DNA of 64,000 nt from Hyphomicrobium_A sp963782555 (GCA_963782555.1 CAWAKB010000005.1:744001-808000), one strand, 5' to 3'. Shown: positions 31,723-42,840, numbered from the stretch's first letter. Numbers and translations: made by a program. The notes: generated by a model from the sequence alone, not told the origin.

Positions 31723-33642
31723 ATGCGCTATCCCCCGCACTTCCTCGACGAGATCCGCGCCCGGCTGTCGGTCAGCCAGGTCGTGGGACGCAAAGTCCCC
31801 CTCAAGCGGGCGGGACGCGAGTTCAAAGGCCTCTCCCCCTTCAAGGACGAGAGGACGCCCTCCTTCACCGTGAACGACCAGAAGGGCTTCTATCACTGCT
31901 TCGCCTCCGGCGAGCACGGCGACATCTTCACGTTCCTGATGAAGACCGAGGGGCTGTCGTTCCCCGAGGCCGTGGAGCGGCTCGCAGGCGAAGCGGGCGT
32001 GCCGATGCCGAAGGTCTCGGCGCGAGACGAAGAGCGCGAGGACGAGCGCCAGCGGCTCTGCCGCCTGATGGAGGCTTCTGCAGCATTCTTCGAGGCGGCG
32101 CTTTTCAGCGGGCCGGGAGTAGAGGCGCGCCGCTACCTGGAAAAGCGCGGGCTCGCGCCCGAGACGATCCGCTCCTTCCGGCTGGGCTATGGACCCAACG
32201 ACAAGTCCGCCCTGAGGCAGCATCTTGCCAAGGCAGGCTTCACCACCGAGGAGATGATCGCGTCGGGCATGCTGATCGGCGGCGCCGACATTCCCGTCGC
32301 CTACGATCGCTTCCGCCACCGCGTCATGTTTCCCATCACGGATTTGCGCGACCGCGTCATCGCCTTCGGCGGGCGTGCGCTCGATCCCGATCAGCCGGCC
32401 AAGTACCTCAACTCGCCGGAGACGCCGCTCTTTCACAAGGGGCACCTGCTGTTCAACGCCTTTCGGGCGCGCGGGGCCGCGCACGACAAGGGCCGCGTTA
32501 TCGCGGTCGAAGGCTACATGGACGTCATCGCGCTTTCTGAGGCAGGATTCCCTGAGACGGTGGCACCGCTCGGCACCGCGCTCACTGAGGAGCAGATCGC
32601 GCTTTTGTGGCGCTTGGCGCCTGAGCCCATCCTCTGCTTCGACGGTGATGCCGCCGGCCGCAAGGCTGCGTTCCGGGCGGTCGAGACGGTGCTGCCCCTA
32701 TTGAAGCCGGGCTTCAGCGTGCGCTTTGCGTTCCTGCCGGGTGGCCTCGACCCCGACGATCTCGTGCGCCAGAAGGGCGCTCAGGCTTTCGCCGCCGAGC
32801 TGGAGAAGACGTCGGCGCTCTTCGACGTGCTGTGGGCGCGCGAGGAGGAGGGGCAGGATCTGTCGACACCGGAGCAGCGCGCCGCCTTCGAATCGCATTT
32901 GCGCGGCTTGGTCGCGCGCATCGGCGACGCAACCGTCAAGGGCTACTACGAGCGCGAGCTGCGCGAGACGTTGTGGACCTTGAACCGCTCCATTGTGCGC
33001 GAGATCGCCCGCGGACAGGGTCCGCGGCGCCGGGCCCAGAGCGGCACGCGCCGTAACAACGTTACGCCCGACTGGCGCATCCGCGAGCGCGCCCGGCTCG
33101 GGCAGCGCCAGAGTGAGCCGCCCCGCAGACCCGCGGCGGCGAGCGCCGAGCTCGCCCAGCGCTCCGAATTGGCGCCCGCCCGCGAGGCTCTGCTCATCAA
33201 GACCGTTTTGAACCACCCCTGGCTCATCGAGGAGCATTCCGAGGAGATTGCGGCCTTAACGCTCCTTTCTGCTCCCGTTGCCCGGCTGAGGGATGCCATT
33301 TTGGCCGTCCAGGCCCAGGAAATTGCACTTGACAGCTCAGGCCTACGCACCCAATTGAGCGTATCGGGCCTCGGCAAGGTTATCGACCTTGTGGAGCGTT
33401 CGGTTACGCATAGAAGCGATCGTTTCGCAGAGCCCGATGCCCCGCGGGCCGAGGTGGAAGTTGGCTGGCGCCACGCCCTCGCGCTGCATGAGAGGCAGGT
33501 CGGCTTGCAGAAGTCGCTCGACGCTGCCGTCCAGGCTTATCACCAGGACGGCTCCGAGGACGCGCTTGCGCGCATCTGCGAGATCCAGGGCCTGCTTGGC
33601 TTATCAAGCCAGTCGCCCCCTTTCGCAGAGCCGCACGAGTGA
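31723..33642 (+). CDS. dnaG: DNA primase
   Basis: Makes the RNA primers for replication. The 639 residues show the N-terminal region, the primase core (FRHRVMFPITDLRDRVIAFG), the TOPRIM catalytic site (VIAVEGYMDVIAL with Glu and CFDGDAAGRKAA with Asp-x-Asp) and a C-terminal DnaB-binding region. The N-terminal zinc ribbon has lost three of four ligands: the Cys-x2-His is Ser38-x2-Lys41 (GLSPFKDERTPSF) and the second Cys pair is Cys59-x2-Ser62 (YHCFASGEHGD). A zinc-free version also occurs in some relatives such as Bradyrhizobium, as I recall. rpoD follows, as in the classic macromolecular synthesis operon. Confidence 0.96.
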   Translation: MRYPPHFLDEIRARLSVSQVVGRKVPLKRAGREFKGLSPFKDERTPSFTVNDQKGFYHCFASGEHGDIFTFLMKTEGLSFPEAVERLAGEAGVPMPKVSARDEEREDERQRLCRLMEASAAFFEAALFSGPGVEARRYLEKRGLAPETIRSFRLGYGPNDKSALRQHLAKAGFTTEEMIASGMLIGGADIPVAYDRFRHRVMFPITDLRDRVIAFGGRALDPDQPAKYLNSPETPLFHKGHLLFNAFRARGAAHDKGRVIAVEGYMDVIALSEAGFPETVAPLGTALTEEQIALLWRLAPEPILCFDGDAAGRKAAFRAVETVLPLLKPGFSVRFAFLPGGLDPDDLVRQKGAQAFAAELEKTSALFDVLWAREEEGQDLSTPEQRAAFESHLRGLVARIGDATVKGYYERELRETLWTLNRSIVREIARGQGPRRRAQSGTRRNNVTPDWRIRERARLGQRQSEPPRRPAAASAELAQRSELAPAREALLIKTVLNHPWLIEEHSEEIAALTLLSAPVARLRDAILAVQAQEIALDSSGLRTQLSVSGLGKVIDLVERSVTHRSDRFAEPDAPRAEVEVGWRHALALHERQVGLQKSLDAAVQAYHQDGSEDALARICEIQGLLGLSSQSPPFAEPHE

Positions 33643-33842
33643 ACTTGGCGCGACCCTTGCTCCGGTTGGCGGAGCCGAGCGTGGACGGGGAGACAGGTCG
33701 GATGGGGTTGAGTTGAGGTGGGACGCCAAACGACCGAAATGGAACGTGCGCTGCCGATACTCAGCGGGGGCGACGCTCCCTGTGTCGGATTGACGCACAT
33801 CAGTTGGACGCTCATAGCGCGGGATAAGAGCCCTTGAGACCC

Positions 33843-35897
<2,055 letters not shown>

Positions 35898-35922
35898 AAC
35901 GTCCAATCTCAGCTGAACTTGG

Positions 35923-35951
35923 CGGCGGGCCCCGGCCCGCCGTTTTCTTTT
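35923..35951 (+). terminator. Terminator of rpoD
   Basis: Inverted repeat CGGCGGGC and GCCCGCCG (35923-35942) with a short C/G loop, followed directly by TTTTCTTTT. It lies 26 bases after the rpoD stop. Confidence 0.85.
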
Positions 35952-36083
35952 GGGGATCGGCACCGCAACACAGTTGCATCCACGCTTCCCGTTGTGAGGA
36001 AGGCCAGAAATAAGGCATACTGCAGCGCCCACGGACCGTGGGTCATATTTGCAATCGATTCGCGACCTCTGGGGAGACCCGCC

Positions 36084-36899
36084 ATGCGCCGCCGCTTCCA
36101 TGCTTCCCGCTTCGCCACCCTATGCGCGCTGGCAGTTGTGCTCGCAGCCCCGGCAGCGCAAGCCGGCCCCGCCTGGGACGAGATCCGCGCCAACGTCTTC
36201 AGCGGGCGCGCCATCCATGAGGCCGGCGACACGGTCCGCTTGGCGGCGCCGACGCGGCCCAAGGACCAGCGTGTGGTTCCCATCGGCGTGGAGGCAACAT
36301 TCAAGGACGGGCGCACCATCCGCAAGCTCACCCTCGTCGTCGACGAGAACCCCTCGCCCGTCGCCGCCGTGTTCGATGTCGGGCCCAAGCGCGATACCCT
36401 GTCGCTTTCGACCAACCTGCGCCTCAACGCGGCAACGGACGTGCGCGCGATCGTGGAGGCGAGCGACGGGCAGCTCTACTTGGCCTCGCGCTTTGTGAAG
36501 TTCGCCGGCGGCCAGGGCGCCTGCGCGGCCCCCGCCATGGGCAGCCCGGAGGAAATCGCGGCCAACATGGGCAAGATGACGCTCACGCCCGAGCGCGCGG
36601 CCGGCGCGCAGACCGAGATCACGCCGCGCGCGCGGCTCACGGTCAACCACCCCAACCACACCGGGATGGTGCTCGACCAGCTGACACTGCTCTACGTGCC
36701 GTTGCGCATCATCACCGACATGGAGGTGCGCCAGGGCGACGAGCGCGTGTTCGCGATGAAGGGCTCGATCACGCTGTCGCAGAACCCCGTCGTCGACTTC
36801 GACTACCGCGTCAACGGCGCCCAGACGATGCAGGTCATGGTGCGCGACAGCGACGGCGCCGCGTGGCAGAAGACCTTCCCGATCGGGCAGGGCAGCTAG
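36084..36899 (+). CDS. SoxYZ-like carrier protein, quinoprotein-dehydrogenase-associated type
   Basis: A 271-residue exported protein (signal TLCALAVVLAAPAAQAG) that fuses a SoxY-like and a SoxZ-like domain. The SoxY part ends in a Cys-containing motif, FAGGQGACAAPAMG (Cys147), in place of the usual GGCGG tail. The SoxZ part has ARLTVNHPNHTGMVLDQLT and VVDFDYRVNG. Such fusions occur with PQQ dehydrogenases such as XoxF in methylotrophs; no such dehydrogenase is in this window. A periplasmic carrier of a Cys-linked intermediate is inferred. Start at 36084 follows GGGGAGACCCGCC. Confidence 0.82.
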   Translation: MRRRFHASRFATLCALAVVLAAPAAQAGPAWDEIRANVFSGRAIHEAGDTVRLAAPTRPKDQRVVPIGVEATFKDGRTIRKLTLVVDENPSPVAAVFDVGPKRDTLSLSTNLRLNAATDVRAIVEASDGQLYLASRFVKFAGGQGACAAPAMGSPEEIAANMGKMTLTPERAAGAQTEITPRARLTVNHPNHTGMVLDQLTLLYVPLRIITDMEVRQGDERVFAMKGSITLSQNPVVDFDYRVNGAQTMQVMVRDSDGAAWQKTFPIGQGS

Positions 36900-36908
36900 A
36901 GACTTTGC

Positions 36909-37142
36909 TCAGCGCACTCGCCGGCTCGCCTCCCAGCGGTCCCAGCGCGCCTGCTCTTGGTGCGTGCACCAGGGATTGCCGTAGTAGCCATACTTGCCGT
37001 TGATGCGCGTGCAATCTCTGACCGGAGCCTCGTGCACATACTGGCGTGATTTGTGCGCCCGATAGCCTTCGGCGGTTGCAGGGCCCGCGACCGCAGCGAC
37101 GATCGCGACACCTGCCCAAATGCTCAACATCCGACGAACCAC
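36909..37142 (-). CDS. Small exported hypothetical protein
   Basis: Seventy-seven residues with signal segment LSIWAGVAIVAAVAGPATA and a short polar mature part with two cysteines (PVRDCTRINGKYGYYGNPWC) and many Tyr/Arg. The GTG at 37142 has GAGGAGA six bases before it and is preferred to the ATG at 37130, which lacks a site. Similar small exported proteins with a YYGNPWC-type end occur in Rhizobiales; function unknown. Confidence 0.65.
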   Translation of the reverse strand: MVRRMLSIWAGVAIVAAVAGPATAEGYRAHKSRQYVHEAPVRDCTRINGKYGYYGNPWCTHQEQARWDRWEASRRVR

Positions 37143-37222
37143 GATACTCTCCTCACCTGCTCCCAGACTTGCATGCGGGTGTATTTGGCCACGCGCGCGC
37201 AAGACCGCAAGTGACCCAGGCC

Positions 37223-37687
37223 TCAGGCGACCTTGAGAACCTCGACATCGCCGTCGCCGACGCGCACCACGTCGCCCACGGCCTTGCCGGAGAGCGCGCG
37301 TGCCAGCGGAGAGACGTAGGGGATTGTCCCCTTGGCCGGGTCCGCCTCGTCCTCGCCGACGATGCGGAACGTCTGGCGGCGACCATCATCGCGCGCAATC
37401 GTGATGGTCGAGCCGAAGTGCACGTGCGCCCCGTCCACCGGCGGCGTCACCACCTCAGCGCTCTGCAGCCGCGACGTCCAGTAGCGCAGGTCGCGCGCGG
37501 TCGCGGCGGTGCGCGCGCGATCCTCCTCGGCTTGCGCGTGCGTATGCTCGGCCATCAGACGCGCCACCTCCGCCTCGATCTGCTTTAGGCCTTCCTTGGT
37601 CACGAGATTGGCGTGCTCGGAGATCAGCCGGTCGGGCAGATCCTCGACGCTTGCATCCTCTTGCTCCTTGACGAAGGCCCGGCTCAT
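37223..37687 (-). CDS. GreA/GreB family elongation factor-like protein
   Basis: A second Gre-type factor of 154 residues. The coiled-coil part has ISEHANLVTKEGLKQIEAEV and AQAEEDRARTAATARDLRYW, and the C-terminal FKBP-like part has TFRIVGEDEADPAKGTIPYV and SPLARALSGKAVGDVV. The acidic tip differs from greA (no GDLSENAEY), so it may act on RNA polymerase in another way, or antagonise GreA. The ATG at 37687 follows AGCGAGG. The main greA is at 22270-22743. Confidence 0.85.
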   Translation of the reverse strand: MSRAFVKEQEDASVEDLPDRLISEHANLVTKEGLKQIEAEVARLMAEHTHAQAEEDRARTAATARDLRYWTSRLQSAEVVTPPVDGAHVHFGSTITIARDDGRRQTFRIVGEDEADPAKGTIPYVSPLARALSGKAVGDVVRVGDGDVEVLKVA

Positions 37688-37861
37688 CGCGGCAACCTCG
37701 CTCCTTGCATTCCAAGATTTGTCGGGTTGTATGCCCCGCCGTCTGTGAGCCAGTATAGGCCCTCGGCGCCAAATTCCGAAACGGGCGCACAGCCGCTTTT
37801 CTCGCTGCAGTGCGGGACGTTGATTGGGGACCGCGGTGCACCGTAGAATGTCTCGGTCTCG

Positions 37862-38248
37862 TTGAGCGGGGATCCGGCCATTCACATCAACCTCACGACG
37901 TTCGAGCGGCGCGGCGACAAGGTCGTCTCGCCTCACGTGTTCGCGCGCCGTATGGCGCGTGCGATCACCTTGTGGTTCGCCATCGTCGCCGTCGGCCTCA
38001 TCATAGGGATCGCGGGCTATGCCGGCTTCGAAGGGCTGTCGTTGACCGACGCCTACCTCAACGCGGCCATGATCCTGTCCGGCATGGGACCCGCCGTCGA
38101 GCTCAAGACCACGGGCGGCAAGCTGTTCGCCGGCACCTACGCCATCTTCTCCGGGCTGCTTATCATCATCGCAACGGGCTTCGTGCTGGCGCCGATCTTC
38201 CACCGCGTCCTGCACAAGTTCCACGTCGAGACGCGCGGGGATCAGTGA
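37862..38248 (+). CDS. Conserved membrane protein with a channel-like loop
   Basis: A 128-residue protein with two clear spans (LWFAIVAVGLIIGIAGYAGF and FAGTYAIFSGLLIIIATGFV) separated by a loop LTDAYLNAAMILSGMGPAVE that resembles the re-entrant pore loop of two-span potassium channels, although no TVGYG filter is present. The N-terminus FERRGDKVVSPHVFARRMARA is basic. The start is probably the TTG at 37862; no ATG gives the conserved start. The channel reading is a weak guess. Confidence 0.6.
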   Translation: MSGDPAIHINLTTFERRGDKVVSPHVFARRMARAITLWFAIVAVGLIIGIAGYAGFEGLSLTDAYLNAAMILSGMGPAVELKTTGGKLFAGTYAIFSGLLIIIATGFVLAPIFHRVLHKFHVETRGDQ

Positions 38249-38290
38249 CGGCCACCGTGCCGCCCCACATCCTCGGCTAGCCTTGCGGGC

Positions 38291-38983
38291 ATGCCCATCA
38301 CGCCCGACGTCCCGGCCGCCGAGACAGCCATCATCCAGATGACGAATGCGTTCCGCCAGGAGCACAAGCTTGGCCGTGTGACGCCGAACCCCCTGCTCGC
38401 TGCGGCGGCCCGCGCCTACGCCAAGGTGCTGGCCGCGAACAAAGGCGAGCTGTCGCACACGCTCAACGGGACGACCCCGGTGACGCGGGCGCAAAAGGCC
38501 GGCTACGCCTACTGCCAGATTGCGGAGAATCTCGCCGAGATTTACGACAGCCGGGGCTTCACCTCCGCCGACTATGCGCGCCGCACCGTCAAAGGCTGGG
38601 AAGCCTCGCCCGGTCACCGCCACAACCTGCTCATGCCCGAGGTCACGGACGTCGGCGTCGCCGTCGAAAAGCTCCCCTACCAGTTTCCGCGCTACGTTGC
38701 CGTGCAGCTGTTCGGGCGCCCGCGCGCCCTCAAGTACACCTTCAAGATCGTCAACAAGCTCCCCGGGCCGGTTGCCTACGCCTTTGCCGGCGAGGACCAC
38801 GCCGTCCAGCCGCGCCAGATCATCACGCACACGAGCTGCGCGGCGGGCACCGTCGCCTTCAAGCTCGACGCCCGCAGCGGCGTTGGCCGCTACGAGGCGC
38901 GCGATGGGCAGGTCTACACGCTGAAGCCGCGCAAAGGCGGCGGGGTCGTGGTCGAGGTCGGAAGGCGCTCCGTCAGCCCTTGA
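38291..38983 (+). CDS. CAP (SCP/PR1) domain protein
   Basis: A 230-residue protein with a bacterial CAP domain over about residues 10-145: MTNAFRQEHKLGRVTPNPLL, AYAKVLAANKGELSHTLNG, CQIAENLAEIYDSR and GWEASPGHRHNLLMPEVTDV, with the conserved His and Glu positions. The last third is a small beta domain rich in Lys/Arg (FKIVNKLPGPVAYAFAGEDH). No signal peptide is seen from the ATG at 38291, unusual for this normally exported family; a further upstream start is not evident. It overlaps the next gene by 11 bases, tail to tail. Confidence 0.78.
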   Translation: MPITPDVPAAETAIIQMTNAFRQEHKLGRVTPNPLLAAAARAYAKVLAANKGELSHTLNGTTPVTRAQKAGYAYCQIAENLAEIYDSRGFTSADYARRTVKGWEASPGHRHNLLMPEVTDVGVAVEKLPYQFPRYVAVQLFGRPRALKYTFKIVNKLPGPVAYAFAGEDHAVQPRQIITHTSCAAGTVAFKLDARSGVGRYEARDGQVYTLKPRKGGGVVVEVGRRSVSP

Positions 38984-39386
38984 TGCCGGCGAGCAGGTCG
39001 GTGTGGTGCCCGATCACCTTCCAATTGCCGTTCTCCTTGCGGAAGAGGTTGGTGACGCGGATCGCAACCTTCTCGTGCTTGCCGCCGATGTTGGTGTTCT
39101 CGCCCGACTCCAGCGCGTACATCACCGCGATCTCGTCGCCGACCGTGAAGTGCACGTCCTTGGCGCGGACCTCGCCGCCAAGCTTCCGCGCCGCCTGGCT
39201 CTCCCAATCCTTCCAGACCTTGTCCCAGCCGACCTTGATTGAGCCGCCCGGCCCCATGTAGACAACGTCGCCGGCGTGCGACCAAACCGCCTTCATCGGC
39301 TCGATGTCGCCTTTGAACATGGCGTTCAAGGCATCGTAGAACTGGTCTGCCGCTTGACGAACGGCCATCTCTTTGCTGCTGCCCAT
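38973..39386 (-). CDS. SnoaL/DUF4440-like (NTF2-fold) protein
   Basis: A 137-residue cytosolic protein with the cone-shaped NTF2-like fold pattern: ADQFYDALNAMFKGDIEPMK, AVWSHAGDVVYMGPGG, GWDKVWKDWES, and the terminal strands TNLFRKENGNWKVIGHHTDL. Members are small enzymes or ligand binders, and the substrate cannot be inferred. The ATG at 39386 has AAGGAG eight bases upstream. Confidence 0.8.
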   Translation of the reverse strand: MGSSKEMAVRQAADQFYDALNAMFKGDIEPMKAVWSHAGDVVYMGPGGSIKVGWDKVWKDWESQAARKLGGEVRAKDVHFTVGDEIAVMYALESGENTNIGGKHEKVAIRVTNLFRKENGNWKVIGHHTDLLAGIKG

Positions 39387-39537
39387 GTGGGATCTCCTTG
39401 AGGTCGCTGGATTGAGCGGGACGTCGCCCCCGTCATCCTTTCCCGCGATCCCTAAGGGGCTGTTACGTCGTGGATGCACCTTTGAAGCATCGGCGCCAAT
39501 GGGGGCCTTAACAGCGTATCCCGGCGCCAGGGGCGCG

Positions 39538-40290
39538 CTACTCTGCGCTTGTTCCGGTGCGGCGCGTGATCAGCTCGGCAAAGCGCTGGCGCGCCTGCGG
39601 CAACGTCGCCTCGCGCGGGATGAGGACGCGCGTCTCCAGGAAGTGCCCGGTCAGCGCCAGCCCGGCGGCGACATCGGCGTTGGTCGCGGGCCGCACGCTT
39701 CCCCCTTGGCGCCCCTTGGCAAGGAAGGACGGAAACGCCAGCATCCTCTCCTTGTAGGGCGCACCGGCCTCGGCGGAGACCGCGCGCCCTGACTTGGGCG
39801 ACACATAGATAAGGTTGTCGCGCGCGCCCGTCGCGGCGCACGAGGAAAGATCGAGCCCGAAGCCCAGCTCGTCGAGCAGCGCCAGCTCCCAGCGCACCAT
39901 GAGGGCTGGCCACACGTCGGGCTCGTCGAGGTACCCCAAGACGAACAGCGTCACCTCGAAAAGGCTCGGGTGCGGGTCGCGCTCGGGCAACAGATGCGCC
40001 AGCGCACACAACGAGGAGAGGCCGGCGAGCGTCAAAGGATCGTCCATCGCCTGCGCGGCGTAGCCCTTGCGCAGCTCCACGCTGACGTTGCCCAAGTGCT
40101 CCGCCAGCCGCGCTTTCCAGACGGCGTCGACGTGATTTCCGGTCTGCAGGACGGGGCGGAGCCGACGCGAGCGTCCGCCATGGACGAGCCCCAGATGGCG
40201 CCCGTGCGCGCGCGTAAAAATCTCGGCGACGGCCGCGGTCTCCCCGTGTGCCTTGACGGAGAGGATCACGCCTTCATCGGACCACTGCAT
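39538..40290 (-). CDS. recO: DNA repair protein RecO
   Basis: Loads RecA on gapped DNA with RecR and anneals strands. The 250 residues have the N-terminal OB fold (WSDEGVILSVKAHGETAAVA, LVHGGRSRRLRPVLQTGNHV) and the helical C-terminal domain (LFVLGYLDEPDVWPALMVRW, ELALLDELGFGLDLSSC). The zinc-site cysteines typical of some RecO proteins are not all evident. It is the last gene of the rpoZ-to-recO block and follows era by 15 bases. Confidence 0.92.
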   Translation of the reverse strand: MQWSDEGVILSVKAHGETAAVAEIFTRAHGRHLGLVHGGRSRRLRPVLQTGNHVDAVWKARLAEHLGNVSVELRKGYAAQAMDDPLTLAGLSSLCALAHLLPERDPHPSLFEVTLFVLGYLDEPDVWPALMVRWELALLDELGFGLDLSSCAATGARDNLIYVSPKSGRAVSAEAGAPYKERMLAFPSFLAKGRQGGSVRPATNADVAAGLALTGHFLETRVLIPREATLPQARQRFAELITRRTGTSAE

Positions 40291-40305
40291 CGCGGACCTG
40301 CAGCG

Positions 40306-41241
40306 TCATTTCTTGGGCAACTCCAGCCCCATCTCACGGTAGCGCTCGGGATCGTCCTGCCAGCCCTCGCGCACCTTGACGAAGAGGAACAGGTGCACCC
40401 GACGCTCGAGGATCTGGGCGAGTTCGACCCGGGCCTCCGTCGAGATCTGCTTGATCGTCTGTCCGCCCTTGCCCAGCACGATGGCTTTCTGGCCTGGGCG
40501 CGTCACGTAGATGGTCTGCTCGATCCGCACCGAGCGGTCCTTACGCTCCTGCCAGGCGGTGGTCTCCACCGTCGTCGCATAGGGCAGCTCGTCGTGCAGC
40601 CGGTTGAAGATCTTCTCGCGCGTGATCTCGGCCGCCAGGATCCGCAACGGCGCATCCGACAGGTCGTCGGCGGGATAGTGCCACGGGCCCTCCGGCATGC
40701 GCGCGGCAAGGTCGCGCTTCAACTCGGCAACGCCGTCTCCGGTCAAAGCCGAGATCATGTAGATGGCCTCGAAGGGTGCCTGTGCCTGCAGGGCCTGGGT
40801 GAGCGCCAGCAGCTTCTCCTTGGCGGCCACGCGGTCGACCTTGTTGAGCACGGCGAGCAGCGGCGTCCTTGCGTCCTTCAGCCGCTCGAGGATGCGCTCC
40901 ACGTCCTCGTCGAGGCCCTTGGCCGCGTCAACGACGAGGACCACGAGGTCGGCGTCCTTGGCGCCGCCCCAGGCCGCCTCCACCATCGCCTGATCGAGGC
41001 GGCGGCGCGGTGCAAACAGCCCCGGTGTGTCGATGAAAACCAGCTGGCTGTCGCCTTCGATGGCGATGCCGCGTAACGGAACACGCGTCGTCTGCACCTT
41101 GTGGGAGACGATCGACACCTTGGCGCCGACGAGCGCGTTGACGAGCGTCGACTTGCCGGCGTTGGGGGCGCCAATGACGGCGATGAAGCCGCAGCGCCGA
41201 TGCTCGCCGCCCGCCGCGCCTGTGTCGGGTGCGTCACTCAT
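40306..41241 (-). CDS. era: GTPase Era
   Basis: A GTPase needed for 16S rRNA maturation and 30S assembly. The 311 residues have the G1 motif GAPNAGKSTLVNAL, G3 DTPGLF, G4 NKVD and a C-terminal KH domain (GQKAIVLGKGGQTIKQIS). The start overlaps the end of rnc by eight bases (ATGAGTGA), so the two are translationally coupled; RNase III and Era both act on rRNA. Confidence 0.97.
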   Translation of the reverse strand: MSDAPDTGAAGGEHRRCGFIAVIGAPNAGKSTLVNALVGAKVSIVSHKVQTTRVPLRGIAIEGDSQLVFIDTPGLFAPRRRLDQAMVEAAWGGAKDADLVVLVVDAAKGLDEDVERILERLKDARTPLLAVLNKVDRVAAKEKLLALTQALQAQAPFEAIYMISALTGDGVAELKRDLAARMPEGPWHYPADDLSDAPLRILAAEITREKIFNRLHDELPYATTVETTAWQERKDRSVRIEQTIYVTRPGQKAIVLGKGGQTIKQISTEARVELAQILERRVHLFLFVKVREGWQDDPERYREMGLELPKK

Positions 41242-41944
41242 GATGGGCCGCCCCGCGCACGCCTTCGCGCTCCAGGAGCGCGCGCGCCGCGGCCTGCTCG
41301 GCAGCCCGCTTGGAGGCACCCTCTCCACGCGCCGGATCCTTGCCGGTTATGCGTACCTCGGACGTGAAACGCGGCGCGTGGTCGGGCCCTTTGCGGGCAA
41401 TCTCGGTGTATTGCGGCAACGCCAGGCCCTGCCCCTGCGCCCACTCCTGCAACGCCGATTTGGCGTCAGGGCGCGCTGTCGTGTTGATCTCGTCGGAACG
41501 GCTCTCCCACAGGTGCCGCACCACCCCGCGCGCCGCATTGAAGCCTGCATCGAGAAAGACGGCGCCGAGCAAAGCTTCGATCCCATCGGCGAGGATCGTG
41601 TTCTTGGCGCGCCCGCCGCTGCCTGCCTCGCTGTCCGATAGAATGAGATGGGGGCCAAGGCCCAATGCGCGGGCCACTTTCGCGCAGGTCTCGCCGCGTA
41701 CGAGACGGTTGTAGCGGCGCGCAAGCTCGCCCTCGTTGGCCGCGGGGAAGTGCTCGTTCAACAGCTCGGCGACGGCAAGCCCCAGAACGCGGTCGCCGAT
41801 GAACTCCAGGCGCTCGTTGTCGCTGTGCTTACCCTTTCCCCCGCGCATGCTGGCGTGCGTCAGTGCAACCTCCAAGAGCGATTGGTTCTTGAAGCGATGG
41901 CCGAGTGACTTTTCGAGGTCCTTGTACTTTCTGGCACGCAGCAT
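41234..41944 (-). CDS. rnc: Ribonuclease III
   Basis: Cuts double-stranded RNA in rRNA processing and RNA decay. The 236 residues carry the catalytic signature NERLEFIGDRVLGLAVAE near 43-60, the second acidic site DGIEALLGAVFLDAG, and a C-terminal double-stranded-RNA-binding domain (DAKSALQEWAQGQGLALPQY, GASKRAAEQAAARALL). It lies between lepB and era on the same strand; its stop lies inside the era start region. Confidence 0.97.
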   Translation of the reverse strand: MLRARKYKDLEKSLGHRFKNQSLLEVALTHASMRGGKGKHSDNERLEFIGDRVLGLAVAELLNEHFPAANEGELARRYNRLVRGETCAKVARALGLGPHLILSDSEAGSGGRAKNTILADGIEALLGAVFLDAGFNAARGVVRHLWESRSDEINTTARPDAKSALQEWAQGQGLALPQYTEIARKGPDHAPRFTSEVRITGKDPARGEGASKRAAEQAAARALLEREGVRGAAHHE

Positions 41945-42081
41945 GGGGTCACGAGATTAGCGCATCCGCGCGGGCCGCGGACAGGAATATGGGCTCCGCC
42001 CGGAGAGGGCGGTGTGCACCAAAAGCAGAGAACAAAGTGCTGAAGGCAGAGCGGACGCAAGCCCCCACGCAGGAGTTTCTC

Positions 42082-42840
42082 TTAACGCACGAGCGTGAAA
42101 AACCGGCTCCACCGGATGTCGAACGGCCAGGTCCACGGGCTCCACCATCGGAAGGCGCCCGGCTCGTCGACGGCAGCGGAAAAGAAAATGATCTCGGCGC
42201 GGCCAATAAAGTTTTCGAACGGCACGTAGCCAACGCCCCACGAGGCGCGGCTGTCGGTGGAGTTGTCCCGATTGTCGCCCATCATGAAGTACTTGCCTTG
42301 AGGCACCTTGTAGGGACCGACATTGTCGAAGGGACCGTCCTGTTCCGAATTGAGCACGGTGTACTTCACCCCGTTCGGCAAGGTTTCCTGGTAGGCGGGG
42401 ATCGGGCGCGGCGGCTCGTCGTTTTCTCGGGTGACGAATTCGCCGATACGGCGGCGCGGCACTTCCTTGCCGTTAATGTAGAGCACGCCGTGACGCACCG
42501 AGATCTCGTCGCCCGGTAGCCCGATCACGCGCTTGATGTAGTCGGTGGAGTTGTCGCGCGGCAGCTTGAAGACCGCGACGTCGCCCCGCTTGGGTGAGGC
42601 GCCGAAGATGCGGCCCGAGAACGGGATCAAATTGTAAAACGAGTATCGGCTGTAGCCGTAAGAGAGCTTGGAGACGAACAAGTAGTCACCGATGAGCAGC
42701 GTCTCCTTCATCGAGCCCGACGGAATGTTGAAGGGCTGATAGAGGAACGTACGCACCAACATGGCGATGGCGAGCGCCTCGATGACGATGGTGATCGTCT
42801 CGAGCCAACCGCCTTTTCTCATTTTTGCTGAAACCGCCAT
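42082..42840 (-). CDS. lepB: Signal peptidase I
   Basis: Cleaves signal peptides on the outer face of the inner membrane. The 252 residues start with one membrane span (ITIVIEALAIAMLVRTFLYQ). The catalytic Ser43 is in FNIPSGSMKETL, the Lys103 in STDYIKRVIGLPGDEI, and the late boxes are GKYFMMGDNRDNSTDSR and GYVPFENFIGRAEIIF. It is in the acpS-lepB-rnc-era order typical of alphaproteobacteria, with 106 bases to acpS. Confidence 0.97.
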   Translation of the reverse strand: MAVSAKMRKGGWLETITIVIEALAIAMLVRTFLYQPFNIPSGSMKETLLIGDYLFVSKLSYGYSRYSFYNLIPFSGRIFGASPKRGDVAVFKLPRDNSTDYIKRVIGLPGDEISVRHGVLYINGKEVPRRRIGEFVTRENDEPPRPIPAYQETLPNGVKYTVLNSEQDGPFDNVGPYKVPQGKYFMMGDNRDNSTDSRASWGVGYVPFENFIGRAEIIFFSAAVDEPGAFRWWSPWTWPFDIRWSRFFTLVR

